Source of the DNA: Paraglaciecola arctica
Lineage (GTDB): Bacteria; Pseudomonadota; Gammaproteobacteria; Enterobacterales; Alteromonadaceae
Length of the DNA: 64,000 bases
Direction of reading: 5' to 3'
Assembly (NCBI RefSeq): GCF_018861065.1
Contig: NZ_JAHKQO010000051.1
Span: 1 to 64,000, forward strand
Shown here: positions 17,070 to 27,000 of the stretch, in pieces
Layout of the letters: the number at the start of each line of letters is the position of its first letter
Position numbering within the stretch: the first letter of the stretch is position 1
Position numbers and translations under genes: made by a program
Notes under the pieces: model-generated
Databases searched by the model: none
What the model was told of the DNA's origin: nothing
What the model saw: only the letters and a program-made list of their open reading frames with translations

Positions 17070-17551
17070 CTTTAAACCGTTATTAATTTTTTGTTAATTA
17101 TTTGAGGGCGCATTTTTACCGATCAACAAACTCAGGCTCAAGCAACATATAAGCAACAAGGTGTCGACATTTACGCAACACAAAATTAAAATCATTAAAA
17201 AACAATACATTAAGCCTTTTAAACTGAAAAAACGTAGAAGCTCTAAATTGGAATTGAAGGTTATATGGTGGGATTTGAAGCAATTAAATTTTACAACTTA
17301 ATTACAAAAGGCATCAATACGACATAAACATGTTGGTGTTTTAAAAATATTTTTTGAAAGTAAAAGGCCAAAAAAAAGCGAATATTTCGGGGAACATCCT
17401 TTCACTGAAATTAACTAATTTAGGAAGTTAGGAAGTTAGGAAGTTAGGAAGTTAGGAGCGAATAGACTAGCTGTTTAATATCCAAAGCAGCATATTTTAG
17501 CGGCACTTAAGCCGCTATTGCCATCGCAGAAGCTAAACTTGGTGGTGCATG
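17070..17551. other. Intergenic/promoter region of the esterase operon
   Basis: The 482-bp AT-rich stretch must contain the promoter of the minus-strand operon. It also holds the 8-bp tandem repeat at 17420-17456 and a hairpin TAGCGGC-ACTTAA-GCCGCTA at 17498-17517 just past the xylanase stop, which has no U-tract on the minus strand. No gene was seen. Confidence 0.5.
17420..17456. repeat. 8-bp tandem repeat TTAGGAAG, 4.6 copies
   Basis: Four perfect TTAGGAAG units (17420-17451) are followed by a partial TTAGG. They lie between the xylanase gene's 3' end and the esterase operon's promoter region. Confidence 0.9.
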
Positions 17552-18721
17552 CTAATAATCTGAACCGAGTTGTATCACTCTTTTTAATGCTTGTTTTTCT
17601 GAACCGTCGCGGTTAAACAATAACGGGTAGTTAGTACGTCCAGCCACAGGCCAGCCATTTAACCATGAATTGTCATCGGTAACGCCCCAAAAAGTCACAC
17701 GCTCAATATTTTGATGGTACTTCAAAAACAGTTTAAAAATATCCACGTAGCGATCCCCTAGCTCTTGGTCGGCTGTAGCTGGAAATTGGCCATCTGCGTA
17801 GGGATTATTTTGCGGCGTGGCGACGAGTTTTGTTATATCAACGTTAGCACCAAAAAATTCTTCACGACCCAAATAATCCACATCTAGCTCGGTGATGTGA
17901 ATTGGTAGTCCGGTAGCAATGAAGGCGTCAAAACTAGTGGCTATTTCAGATATTGATGGACGTTGCATGTCCCAATGCCCTTGCACACCAATACCGTCTA
18001 TTTTGATGTTTTTGGCCTGCAACTCTGTCACTAATTTAATCACTGTGTCGCGACGGCCCGGACGAGTCATTCCGTAGTCATTATACAGAAGCACACTGTC
18101 TGCGGGTAGTTCCTGCGATGCGATAATAAAGGCCTGTTCAATAAAGTCGTCACCAATAATTTGGTTATACATAGATTGACGCAAGCTGCCGTCGTCCTCT
18201 AAGGCTTCGTTTACAACGTCCCAAATTTTGATAGTTTTGCCATATCGCGCAGCCATTAACTTGGCGCGCTGGCGCATTCTATTGAGCAATGCCTCACGGC
18301 TTAACAAATTACCTTGTTGGTCCTTATAGACCCAGTCTGGAGTCTGACTGTGCCAATATAAAACATGACCAACGGCTGCAATATCATTTTCTGTTGTGAA
18401 ATCGACAAAGTTGTCAGGAGCAGTAAAATTATAGGTTTCGGGTTGCGGATTAAACACTTCCCATTTCATAGCATTATCCATGGTTGCCGCTGAAAAATGC
18501 TGCTTAACTATGGCCACAGATCGGTCGTTATGGTTAGCAACTAAATAATCATTAAGTGTGGCACCAATTAGAAATTTATCGGCATAAGCGCTTTTCAGAG
18601 TTTGATGTATAACGGGAGAATGTGAACTTGGGTTGTTAGACACTACATCTGATGAACAACCACCAAGAAAAACAACACTAACAATAATTGAGGCAAAAAC
18701 ACTTCGAAAGTTAAGACCCAT
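17552..18721 (-). CDS. GH10 endo-1,4-beta-xylanase, lipoprotein
   Basis: The 389-aa protein starts at the ATG at 18721 with a lipoprotein signal (lipobox LGGC, Cys22), so it is anchored to a membrane, probably the outer one. The GH10 barrel follows: NAMKWEVFNPQP, GHVLYWHSQTPDWV, the acid/base Glu in IWDVVNEAL, and the nucleophile Glu in HITELDVDY. Both catalytic residues are present. It cleaves xylan backbones. No other xylan genes lie nearby, so it stands alone. A TTG nine bases upstream is a less likely start. Confidence 0.9.
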   Translation of the reverse strand: MGLNFRSVFASIIVSVVFLGGCSSDVVSNNPSSHSPVIHQTLKSAYADKFLIGATLNDYLVANHNDRSVAIVKQHFSAATMDNAMKWEVFNPQPETYNFTAPDNFVDFTTENDIAAVGHVLYWHSQTPDWVYKDQQGNLLSREALLNRMRQRAKLMAARYGKTIKIWDVVNEALEDDGSLRQSMYNQIIGDDFIEQAFIIASQELPADSVLLYNDYGMTRPGRRDTVIKLVTELQAKNIKIDGIGVQGHWDMQRPSISEIATSFDAFIATGLPIHITELDVDYLGREEFFGANVDITKLVATPQNNPYADGQFPATADQELGDRYVDIFKLFLKYHQNIERVTFWGVTDDNSWLNGWPVAGRTNYPLLFNRDGSEKQALKRVIQLGSDY

Positions 18722-18923
18722 AACCAGCAACCGATTGAATATAAAAAGCTAGTCTATCTAGCTTTAAACAAATTCGCAGTGTCTTAAAGAATTAACGCTA
18801 TTATGAAATTTGATTATTCTTCTGTTATCACATCAATCTTCACGATTGTCTAGCGGCTTAGTGTTTGGGCTAATCTAGCTGTAATCAACCCAAACATCTT
18901 AATGCAATTAATTTTAGCAATTT

Positions 18924-19868
18924 CTAGGCTATTTTCAGATACTCAACTAACACTTCAGCACCATTGCTGGCTTGGATAGGTTTGAATATAAATCCTGATA
19001 TTCCAAGATTTTGGCACTTATTCACTAACGTTTGATCGGTAACAGACGAAAGCATCACTACAGGAATATCAGAGCCACTTTTTCTGATTTCACTGAGGGC
19101 TTCATCGCCATTCATGTCTTCCATCACCACATCCATGAACATAAAATCAGCAGCACCGGATTTCACAATTTCAAGGCCACTGCGGCCATCGTCGGCTTCC
19201 AATAAGTTGTTGTACCCTAACTTATTTAAAATACGTTTTATGGCTTTGCGGATCAGTGCGCTGTCATCAACAACTAACACAGCGGCGTCTAAGGGCAAGG
19301 GTTTAGTATGAGTGTTTTTCACACCTTTACTTTCTTCACCTTTAGCTTCGCCCACCTGGAAATCTACCGAGCGAACCAATAAATTAAAATAATAACGCCC
19401 CACTCCTTCGACGGTGATTGGCACAGTGACAATTTCTTTGACGCCAACCAAAAATTTATCCATGTCACTTACGTCATTCACAAAATAAGGACTAGAAAAG
19501 TCATAATCCAATTTGTATCGACTGTGTAAATCGGTAGAACGCCCCACTATGGTGTTACCCCATTCAGCTAGGGCATTGCTTAGCTCTTGAGTAATTTCTG
19601 TTGCTTCAGATTTTTCTTCAGTCATGCTTTCGCTAACTGCGTTGCCAATGGCGATAGCCGTCTCTGGATAGTGATGCATCATAATCACCCCATCCAAACT
19701 TCCGGTCACATCGGAACAAATGGCGTAACCTTTAAATCGAAAATCCTCTACTTTGTCCATAAATGGCTCACCAGCTGTGCCAACTAGGTTGGTCATGGTT
19801 TTAAGGCTAGCTATGGATTCGTTAATGAAAGGGTATAAAACAACTTTGTATAGGTTTTCGACAGACAT
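18924..19868 (-). CDS. CheX-like phosphatase domain fused to a response-regulator receiver
   Basis: The 314-aa protein has an N-terminal CheX/CheC-like domain (about residues 1-168) with the ExxN catalytic pattern ELSN at 95-98, and a C-terminal receiver domain (about residues 195-312) with acidic D201 and D202, phospho-acceptor D246 in MDVVMEDMNG and K296 in FKPIQ. CheX domains dephosphorylate CheY. In this fusion the receiver may gate or be the target of the phosphatase. No chemotaxis genes lie nearby, so it is an orphan in context. It sits 55 bp after a non-coding stretch downstream of nothing co-directional. Confidence 0.8.
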   Translation of the reverse strand: MSVENLYKVVLYPFINESIASLKTMTNLVGTAGEPFMDKVEDFRFKGYAICSDVTGSLDGVIMMHHYPETAIAIGNAVSESMTEEKSEATEITQELSNALAEWGNTIVGRSTDLHSRYKLDYDFSSPYFVNDVSDMDKFLVGVKEIVTVPITVEGVGRYYFNLLVRSVDFQVGEAKGEESKGVKNTHTKPLPLDAAVLVVDDSALIRKAIKRILNKLGYNNLLEADDGRSGLEIVKSGAADFMFMDVVMEDMNGDEALSEIRKSGSDIPVVMLSSVTDQTLVNKCQNLGISGFIFKPIQASNGAEVLVEYLKIA

Positions 19869-20213
19869 AGAAAAAGGGTTCCTTTTTTATTATTAGGGGG
19901 GCAAATTACTAAAGCTAGTGGGACATTGCAAACAGTTTTATTAGCTTGCTGTGGCGACATTTTTCGCTTGCTGACAAGTTATGCAACATGTTGTCGAGCA
20001 CTTTCTTAACCCAAGCAATTAGCGCGCAGAGCAAATAAATTACCTTTGCTTTTTCTCTCGGCTTTCCCTAAAACCTTCACATTTATTCAATAATAAATGT
20101 CAGGTCAAAGTGTTAACATTTAATTACCATTGCACTTAGTGACAAATTGCTTGTTCAGCAAATTTACTGAGGTGGGATCTTCGTTGTTTTAATCACAGGA
20201 GCGTAATTCATCT
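19869..20213. other. Intergenic, divergent promoters
   Basis: The 345-bp gap lies between the CheX-REC gene (minus) and the HAD gene (plus). A perfect 9-bp hairpin ACATTTATT-CAAT-AATAAATGT lies at 20079-20100. Nothing else was seen. Confidence 0.5.
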
Positions 20214-20867
20214 ATGCCTTTAACAAATTTTGACGCGGTATTATTCGATAAAGACGGTACTATTTTTGATAGTGAACAAGTGTGTTGTGATGCTTGGGTA
20301 ACCACTGCAAAAGCCTTTGATGTGAAATTTACCCCAGAGATGTTTAAAAGGTTTGTCGGAGTACCGACTCAGCAATGTAATCAAATGGCCCATCAAGAAT
20401 TTGGTTTAGGGTTTCCCATGGAGCGTTTTATCCAAGAAACCCGCAATTACATTAGCGCTAAAAAACGTCTAGGATTACCAATTAAACAAGGCTTTACTGG
20501 TTTCTTCGATTATCTTTTAGAAAACAAAGTACCAGTGGGCGTTGTCACTTCTTCAAGCTATGACTCAGCCATTGAAAGTTTTCAGCAAACAGACATTATG
20601 CAAGCCCTTGATACCTTAGTGACTTTTGATGACATTACTCATCCCAAACCCGCGCCAGACTGTTATCTACTTGCTTGCCAAAAATTAGCCGTATCGCCGC
20701 AACGAGTATTAGTATTTGAAGATTCGAATGCTGGTATCGAAGCCTCGTTAGCTGCGGGGTGTCACACAGTGGCGATACCAGATTTGGTGGAATTACAACC
20801 GCGACTATTGGCTGATTGCTTTGCCATAATCAACAGTTTTGACGAGGCTTACGCTATTTTAGAGTAG
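20214..20867 (+). CDS. HAD-superfamily phosphatase (beta-phosphoglucomutase-like)
   Basis: The 217-aa protein has HAD motif I, FDKDGTIFDSEQ, near the N-terminus, a helical cap domain (about residues 17-85), motif II VVTSSS, and motifs III/IV in HPKPAPDCYLLA and LVFEDSNAGIEASLAAG. The cap type and the DSE after the DxD motif place it with sugar-phosphate phosphatases and beta-phosphoglucomutases (subfamily IA3). It acts in the cytoplasm; the substrate is not predictable. An AGGAGCG ribosome site lies upstream. It converges on the transglutaminase gene at 20902. Confidence 0.85.
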   Translation: MPLTNFDAVLFDKDGTIFDSEQVCCDAWVTTAKAFDVKFTPEMFKRFVGVPTQQCNQMAHQEFGLGFPMERFIQETRNYISAKKRLGLPIKQGFTGFFDYLLENKVPVGVVTSSSYDSAIESFQQTDIMQALDTLVTFDDITHPKPAPDCYLLACQKLAVSPQRVLVFEDSNAGIEASLAAGCHTVAIPDLVELQPRLLADCFAIINSFDEAYAILE

Positions 20868-20901
20868 CCTCGTGCAATTGATTAGAACGACTAGATCGGC
20901 G

Positions 20902-23892
20902 TTATTTTTTACTTTTCCATAATTTATTTAAAGTATTAAAAAACAACTTATCCCCATCATCGACGCTGGAAACAAATAACATAAACTCGGAGCTGTCTGT
21001 TCTCTTGATGATAATGATTGTATTGCTGTCTTGGTCTTCGGCATATTCCACTTCAATATTTTTGATTTGATCAAAACTTGCCACTTCTAGTTCGAAACCC
21101 TGTTGATCATCCAACCAATACGAAAATACTCGCTCTTGTGTAAAGCCGTTGCCATCGTCTCTTATGCTGAAAAAGGCGTCACTGTAAAAATACTCTATGG
21201 TTTCGTCCGCTGGTAAAACTTGTTTGCGATATAAAAATTTTAAATCGCTTTGCAACATCTGAGATTCGGTTCTCACTGAATCCCCGGGTAAAAATGGGGT
21301 TTCGATTGCCAAGGTATAGGCGATTAAGGGCACGCATAAAATTAAGGCAACCACTTGCCTGAGTGACCACTTTGAATTGTATTTGTAGGCACCTTCATAC
21401 TTGTCATTTAGGGAGTTAATGTAGACTACCAAGGGCAAGAAAAACAAAGAGGTAAGCAGCCCTAAAATAACCACAAATATGTGCTCAAAATAACTTGAGG
21501 CAAATGAAATAATTAAATAAGCGGCAGCAAAAACCAGTGCGAAAAAAGGCAGCATTACCTGGTTTTTATCGAATCGCTCTAAGCTATCTTGTCGTAAAGC
21601 TGAAAATAACGGATAAAACCAAATTGGGGCAAAAATGCCTCTGGCGATAGGCATAATATCTTTATGGTATTTTGATTTAATGGCATACCAATTTCGATAA
21701 GACCAATAGATATCGTATAACCCCATAGTACCTATGCTGAGTATCAAAAACTTTACCCCAGAGATTGGATAAAAATGACTACCTGGGAATTCGGGGCGTT
21801 GTCGAGATTCTAATCCCCAACTCACCCAAATAAAGACCATACCAAGCAGGTAAACAACGATGATTATTTGCAACCTAGATAAAGGTTCATCTTCAGCCAT
21901 TTCAGTTTGAGTCTCAGTTGCATCACTTTTTATGTATTTGAGTAACCCAAAGTAGGCTTCTTCTCTGAGTCTTTCTCTTGCGGCTAAGTATTCGTCTATT
22001 TGGTCGGCGTTAACGTGGTCCGTTTTCGCCACATAGTTAAACTGTAACCTTAGAGTATTGGCTTCAAAAGTGACTATTTTCTGAAAGCTAAAGAACGGAT
22101 TGTCTTCAACAAAATTTTCGTCACCAAAACTCCAACCGTCTGATTCAAATGTAATTTCAAAATGATTATTAATATTGTTCGGAAACTCTAATGCTAGCGG
22201 TGCAGTTCTTTTAAGTTGATCGGGTTTAAATACCGCATCACGTACTTCGTTAGGGTAAAAGTCAGCTTCGTAATGTTCGTCACCTCTTTCCCAATATTCA
22301 GAGATATCGTATGTTTCTTTAAGAGAGAGTGTGCCTTGTTTATCATCAAGCTTGACTGTCATCTCAGCTGCAGAGACCAGTGATGGAAATGATTTTTGAT
22401 AGTAAATTTCGTAGTTATCTGCGACTTTCTTTTTGCCCTTTTTTTCTAGGCTATCGCGTATATCCAGCAGTTCTTTTCCGGAGTACTGGGTCTCTACCGA
22501 AAGTGTCACTTTATCTTCATGTTTTTTAGGAATGAAGTATTTTTCAGTGATATGAACATAAGAACCCGCTGTGGCTGATGCCATAGATGTTAAGCTGTTT
22601 TCTTTGGGTTTTAAGACCAATGCAAAACCATAATCAGGCTGATATAAGTTTGCCAAATTACCGCTTTGATTGACTAAGGTTGGATCTAACCATATCTGTT
22701 GACCTTGGTAGCGTAAACTGACAATCACATGGTTAAACAGGTTGGCAGCTGGCGGTCTGTGTTGTAGTAATTTTGTATATTCGGTATCAACTAAAGCTGG
22801 GTATGCCTCAATATCAAGCGCCGCTAATATAGCGATCAATAGACTGGTTTTGTCTTTGCAATCGCCGTATTTGAGCCTAAGGGTTTCTTCTGGAGCAGTG
22901 GGAACATGAGAGTTTGCTCCCATTTCTAAACCAACGTAGCGGATTTGCTCTTGAGCATATTTCAACGCCGCGACTATTTGAGATGGCTGGTCTGGATGTA
23001 GGCTACGTATCTCGTCTGCAACCTGCTTAACGCTGCTGTGGATCTTGAATTGATACAAAGGGTAGGCCCACGAAACGACGTCATTCCAGCTTTCACTCTC
23101 GCTAAAATAAACCGAGCTATATGCATCGTACCACTGGGGTACTTGCGATTCAGAGTCCAGTTTTTGGGGTTTTAGTTGAGTAATTTGATACTCAGTAAAT
23201 TCGTCGACTTGGGTAGTGTGTATATTTGGCTCACCATTGATAGCGGTCACAACTAGCGGATTTGATTTGCCCCATAATATTCTCAAATGTTGAATATTTA
23301 GCGGCACTCCCCAATTGATATTGCGACTATAAGAAAAGCTATTTCGGTAAACTGGATTAGCACCATAACGTGTATAGCTGTAATCCAAGGTATCGCCCAC
23401 TTGAAGGTCTGAGATCAATACATTTAGCGTTAAAGAGCCGTTATAAATCTGCCTTTTTAATTCTGTCTCAGTATTGAGTAAGGTCTTTTTCGTACTGTGT
23501 AACCGATCTAAACGTTGTCCATCTCGAATAATATACAGTGAATGCAATGCCAGCTTTTGATAGGAAGGATCAAATTTCAAATTAAGCTGTGAAGAGCTAT
23601 CCAGACCACTTTGGTTAACTATAGTTTCAACATAGCGACTATAGGATGTTCTATCGCCATTTTTGACAACGCGGATTTGGTTATCCACCATGTGGTAATG
23701 CAAGCCATTACTGACTTCATCGGTAGGCACATCATCAATGGCTCCAGGGTCATATTCAATAACCCAATTCGGCGCAGCTTCTAACTCAAAACCTTGTGAC
23801 TCTTGTGCATTAGATTGGCTTTGACAAACGATTGACAGAAAACAAAAAACAACGAAAAAATCACAACGAATACGAAACAAATTAAACAACAA
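20902..23892 (-). CDS. DUF3857/transglutaminase-like membrane protein
   Basis: The 996-aa protein has a signal peptide or N-terminal anchor (FFVVFCFLSIVCQSQSNAQ), a DUF3857 domain (about residues 60-240) and a transglutaminase-like core with the catalytic Cys in KYGDCKDKTSLL (about residue 345) and His in LFNHVIVSL. About six membrane helices follow from about residue 665, including a GTMGLYDIYWSYRNW stretch like small DUF4234 proteins, and then a soluble C-terminal domain. The periplasmic transglutaminase fold suggests a peptidase or amidase acting in the envelope. It lies 186 bp downstream of a 1354-aa membrane protein on the same strand. The two may work together. Confidence 0.75.
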   Translation of the reverse strand: MLFNLFRIRCDFFVVFCFLSIVCQSQSNAQESQGFELEAAPNWVIEYDPGAIDDVPTDEVSNGLHYHMVDNQIRVVKNGDRTSYSRYVETIVNQSGLDSSSQLNLKFDPSYQKLALHSLYIIRDGQRLDRLHSTKKTLLNTETELKRQIYNGSLTLNVLISDLQVGDTLDYSYTRYGANPVYRNSFSYSRNINWGVPLNIQHLRILWGKSNPLVVTAINGEPNIHTTQVDEFTEYQITQLKPQKLDSESQVPQWYDAYSSVYFSESESWNDVVSWAYPLYQFKIHSSVKQVADEIRSLHPDQPSQIVAALKYAQEQIRYVGLEMGANSHVPTAPEETLRLKYGDCKDKTSLLIAILAALDIEAYPALVDTEYTKLLQHRPPAANLFNHVIVSLRYQGQQIWLDPTLVNQSGNLANLYQPDYGFALVLKPKENSLTSMASATAGSYVHITEKYFIPKKHEDKVTLSVETQYSGKELLDIRDSLEKKGKKKVADNYEIYYQKSFPSLVSAAEMTVKLDDKQGTLSLKETYDISEYWERGDEHYEADFYPNEVRDAVFKPDQLKRTAPLALEFPNNINNHFEITFESDGWSFGDENFVEDNPFFSFQKIVTFEANTLRLQFNYVAKTDHVNADQIDEYLAARERLREEAYFGLLKYIKSDATETQTEMAEDEPLSRLQIIIVVYLLGMVFIWVSWGLESRQRPEFPGSHFYPISGVKFLILSIGTMGLYDIYWSYRNWYAIKSKYHKDIMPIARGIFAPIWFYPLFSALRQDSLERFDKNQVMLPFFALVFAAAYLIISFASSYFEHIFVVILGLLTSLFFLPLVVYINSLNDKYEGAYKYNSKWSLRQVVALILCVPLIAYTLAIETPFLPGDSVRTESQMLQSDLKFLYRKQVLPADETIEYFYSDAFFSIRDDGNGFTQERVFSYWLDDQQGFELEVASFDQIKNIEVEYAEDQDSNTIIIIKRTDSSEFMLFVSSVDDGDKLFFNTLNKLWKSKK

Positions 23893-24078
23893 ACTTAAAT
23901 CCTTTTAGTTGAATCACTGACAGCTAATTTGGCTAAATCAACTACTAAAAAGTAGACCTATATATCCCCAATAGATTAATCATATCATTAGTTACAGCTA
24001 TCAGTATTGAGATTTATACCAATAGAAACAACGGCAGAGCATCAACTCTGAGAATTGATGCACAGCTTTTATTTCACT

Positions 24079-27000
24079 TTACTCAATTTTGTTTTCCACT
24101 TCTTTAGATTTTGCTGTTGTGGTTTTTTTAGTGGGTGATGAACGCCAATAACCATAGGTGCCAATGATTTTCCAAGCCCATTTAATCCAACTCAAAATCG
24201 AAGTACTCAACCACAATACCCATACCAGCATGATGGCCTTATAGAACCAGACTGAAATGCTCAAAATTGTGACCTTGGGTAAACTACCCTCAGCTCTATC
24301 GGCAAACCAAGTCAAGGTGTTTCCATAAGACTGATACCCCTCAATTCCCATGCTAGGGTTACTCAACAAACTAATTGGCACCACAGAAATCAACGACATT
24401 ATTGCTATCGCTGAAAACCCATACAACACAAGCTGTGATAAATTGAACATCACATACTCAGTATTCTTAGGTCTAAAACGGCTTGCCGTAACTGCTGCAA
24501 ACCACAGTGCGATTAACACTAAGACTCCCCAGTTATTTAAACTTAATCCTAAACCCAGTATTAACCATTGCACTGTATTGAGAGGTGAGAACTTGACCCG
24601 AGCCAACAGCAAGGCGATACACACAAATGCCAACAATTCGCCCCAATACAGGATCGCAGGGCCCAAAAGAGGACCCTTTGCCCATAAAATCCAACGTTGC
24701 TTGCTCACATTCACTTGAGTCGTAATGTTGCTAGAAGGGGCGTGTAGATTAATTTGCGGTGGAGAAAACAGTAGCGCACTTTCCTCATTGGAGCGCATGC
24801 TGATCTGTATATGATGAGTACCCGGAGAAATCGGAATAGCGAGCTGCTTAGACTCGGGTTGCAAATTAATTAAGTTGCCGTCGGTTTTCACTTCTTTGAG
24901 TTGATAATTTTCTGGTAACTCGATGATGTGTTCACCACCACGGGTACTGCGATAATTAAAATCTAACTCAAGCTTTGAGGTGCGACTGCCTTGATCAATT
25001 TTGAGGTTTACACTGTCTATTGCTAATGCCTCCCCTTGCACCGCTTCAGGACGGGAAACTTCGAGTTCAAGTGATTCACCGCCATAGGGATAAAATGAAT
25101 AACTAAAATAGTCCAGTGCGCTTTGTGGTTCCATTATCAATGGCAAACCTTTCAAACTTAAATGCCAAGCAGGACTAATCACTATTTGCCACTGCTCAAT
25201 TATGTTTTTGTTGTCAGCTGCTACGAATTGCATGGCCGTATTGCGCTCCAAAGTAGAGCGCCAACTAAATGTTCTTTCACCTGCCGCAATAGTGACTGCG
25301 ACTTGATTATCTGCCACTGTTATTTGGTCGCTAATTACACGCTCTCCGGGAAGTATCGGGACCTGTATATTCACTGATCCTGAGGTTGGCGCAATGCGCT
25401 CTACTTTAGTTTTGACTGTCCAAATTTTGTCTAGGGTTACCACCCGAGTCACCTTGGCAAAAGGCTGTTGTTTAAAACGTGTAGAAGTGGGAGAGTCTGT
25501 TTGCTGGGCGTTAATTTTGGCTAAAAACTCTAAGGTATTTCCAGACAAGACATTCCCTTGCGTACCCACAATTTCCCAATTATCAGAGTCCTGTATCACT
25601 ATTCGTTTGGGTTGTTCGTTAAACCTTAATTGAAAATTATCGACTGGAATTAAGCGCCCTGTGATGTCTAACCTAGAGATCCCTTTAGAAACAGGTACAT
25701 ATAACCAATTGTTGTGGCGGTAAACACCGGTTACTGCTTTATCATTAACAACATATGATTGGCCTTGCCAAAATTCTGAGCGAGGTAATGCAATAGCTGT
25801 ATGACTGTCTGCGTGCACAACCAGTTGAAGAGTTAGCTGCGAGTTGCTTGCGACTACGTTAACAGAATTAATTGAAGCGCAATTAGGCGCGCATTCTGGC
25901 GCTTCTAATAAGCGAGCTTGCAACTCTTGCAGCATGGCTTGACTTGGAAAACTAGTCGCTTCGGCCGATGGTGTAAAAAGTGGCATCATGAATAACATCA
26001 CCACTAGCGCTGCGCTGGATTTATGTTTGAATTGATTAATAGTCGGAGTAATTGCATCTTTTAACAAAAACAATAACCAAAGCAACATCAGAATAATGCC
26101 TATCACCTTCAATATTTTATAGCTGAGCTGAGATAAAATAATCAGCTCAAAGGATTGCCCTTGGGCTACAGGACTGTTCCAACTGATTGAATACTGATTC
26201 CAACTCCAATCAGGCATGCCCGAACCTGCTTGCAATAATGAGTCAGACTGATAACGCTCCATAAAAGAATCGGCTTGGCGTACTTTTGAGCCGCTCACCA
26301 TCACCATGTCAGCTTCCACTTGTGGTTCTCTGACTCGCATTTTTCGGACCGATTCTTCGGAGCGGGTTTGAATATTTGCAGCTTGCGATACATTATTTTC
26401 TGCGCTGTGGTGATACATAGTGTGATTACCAGTTTCTAGCTGCGGATGAATTACCGTTCGCAGCTGCGTGGCGCTGAAAAGCAAGACTGATGCAGCCACT
26501 AGCGCTGCGCTAGCGCCCCAATACATTTTGGCAATGGAATTGAGCTTTTCAAAAGGCTGATGTTTTTTCACCGCCATCGCCACCAGTAAATTCAGCATGA
26601 CAATGACCGGGGCATGGTTTTCTTGATAAACCGCCAATAACATCAGTGCGGTTAACACTCCAGGCACGACTCCAGCTAAACGAAACGCGGCCAATGATGC
26701 CAGTAAAACAATAAAACTTGCCCAAATTGACCAACTACTCCACCAGCTATCGGAAACATTGTCTGCGCCAAACACCGCAAACAGTTTATTGCCTGGCGGC
26801 AAATTCACCTTAATGGACACCCGCTCAAAATCATTCTTCCATCCTGATACTGGCAGAGTAGATGTTGCATTCACAACACCGCTGGCCTTCACATTGACTT
26901 GGGGGTAACGATTTTCTATTCCTCTTTCATCTGCAGTTAAACTGGTAATTAGTACCGCGCCGTCTTGATCTTGAGCCGCTTCGAGCTTGAATGGCTGTAG

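Noticed and set aside
17420-17456. CRISPR-like repeats
   Set aside because: The units are 8 bp and contiguous, with no spacers; it is a simple tandem repeat.
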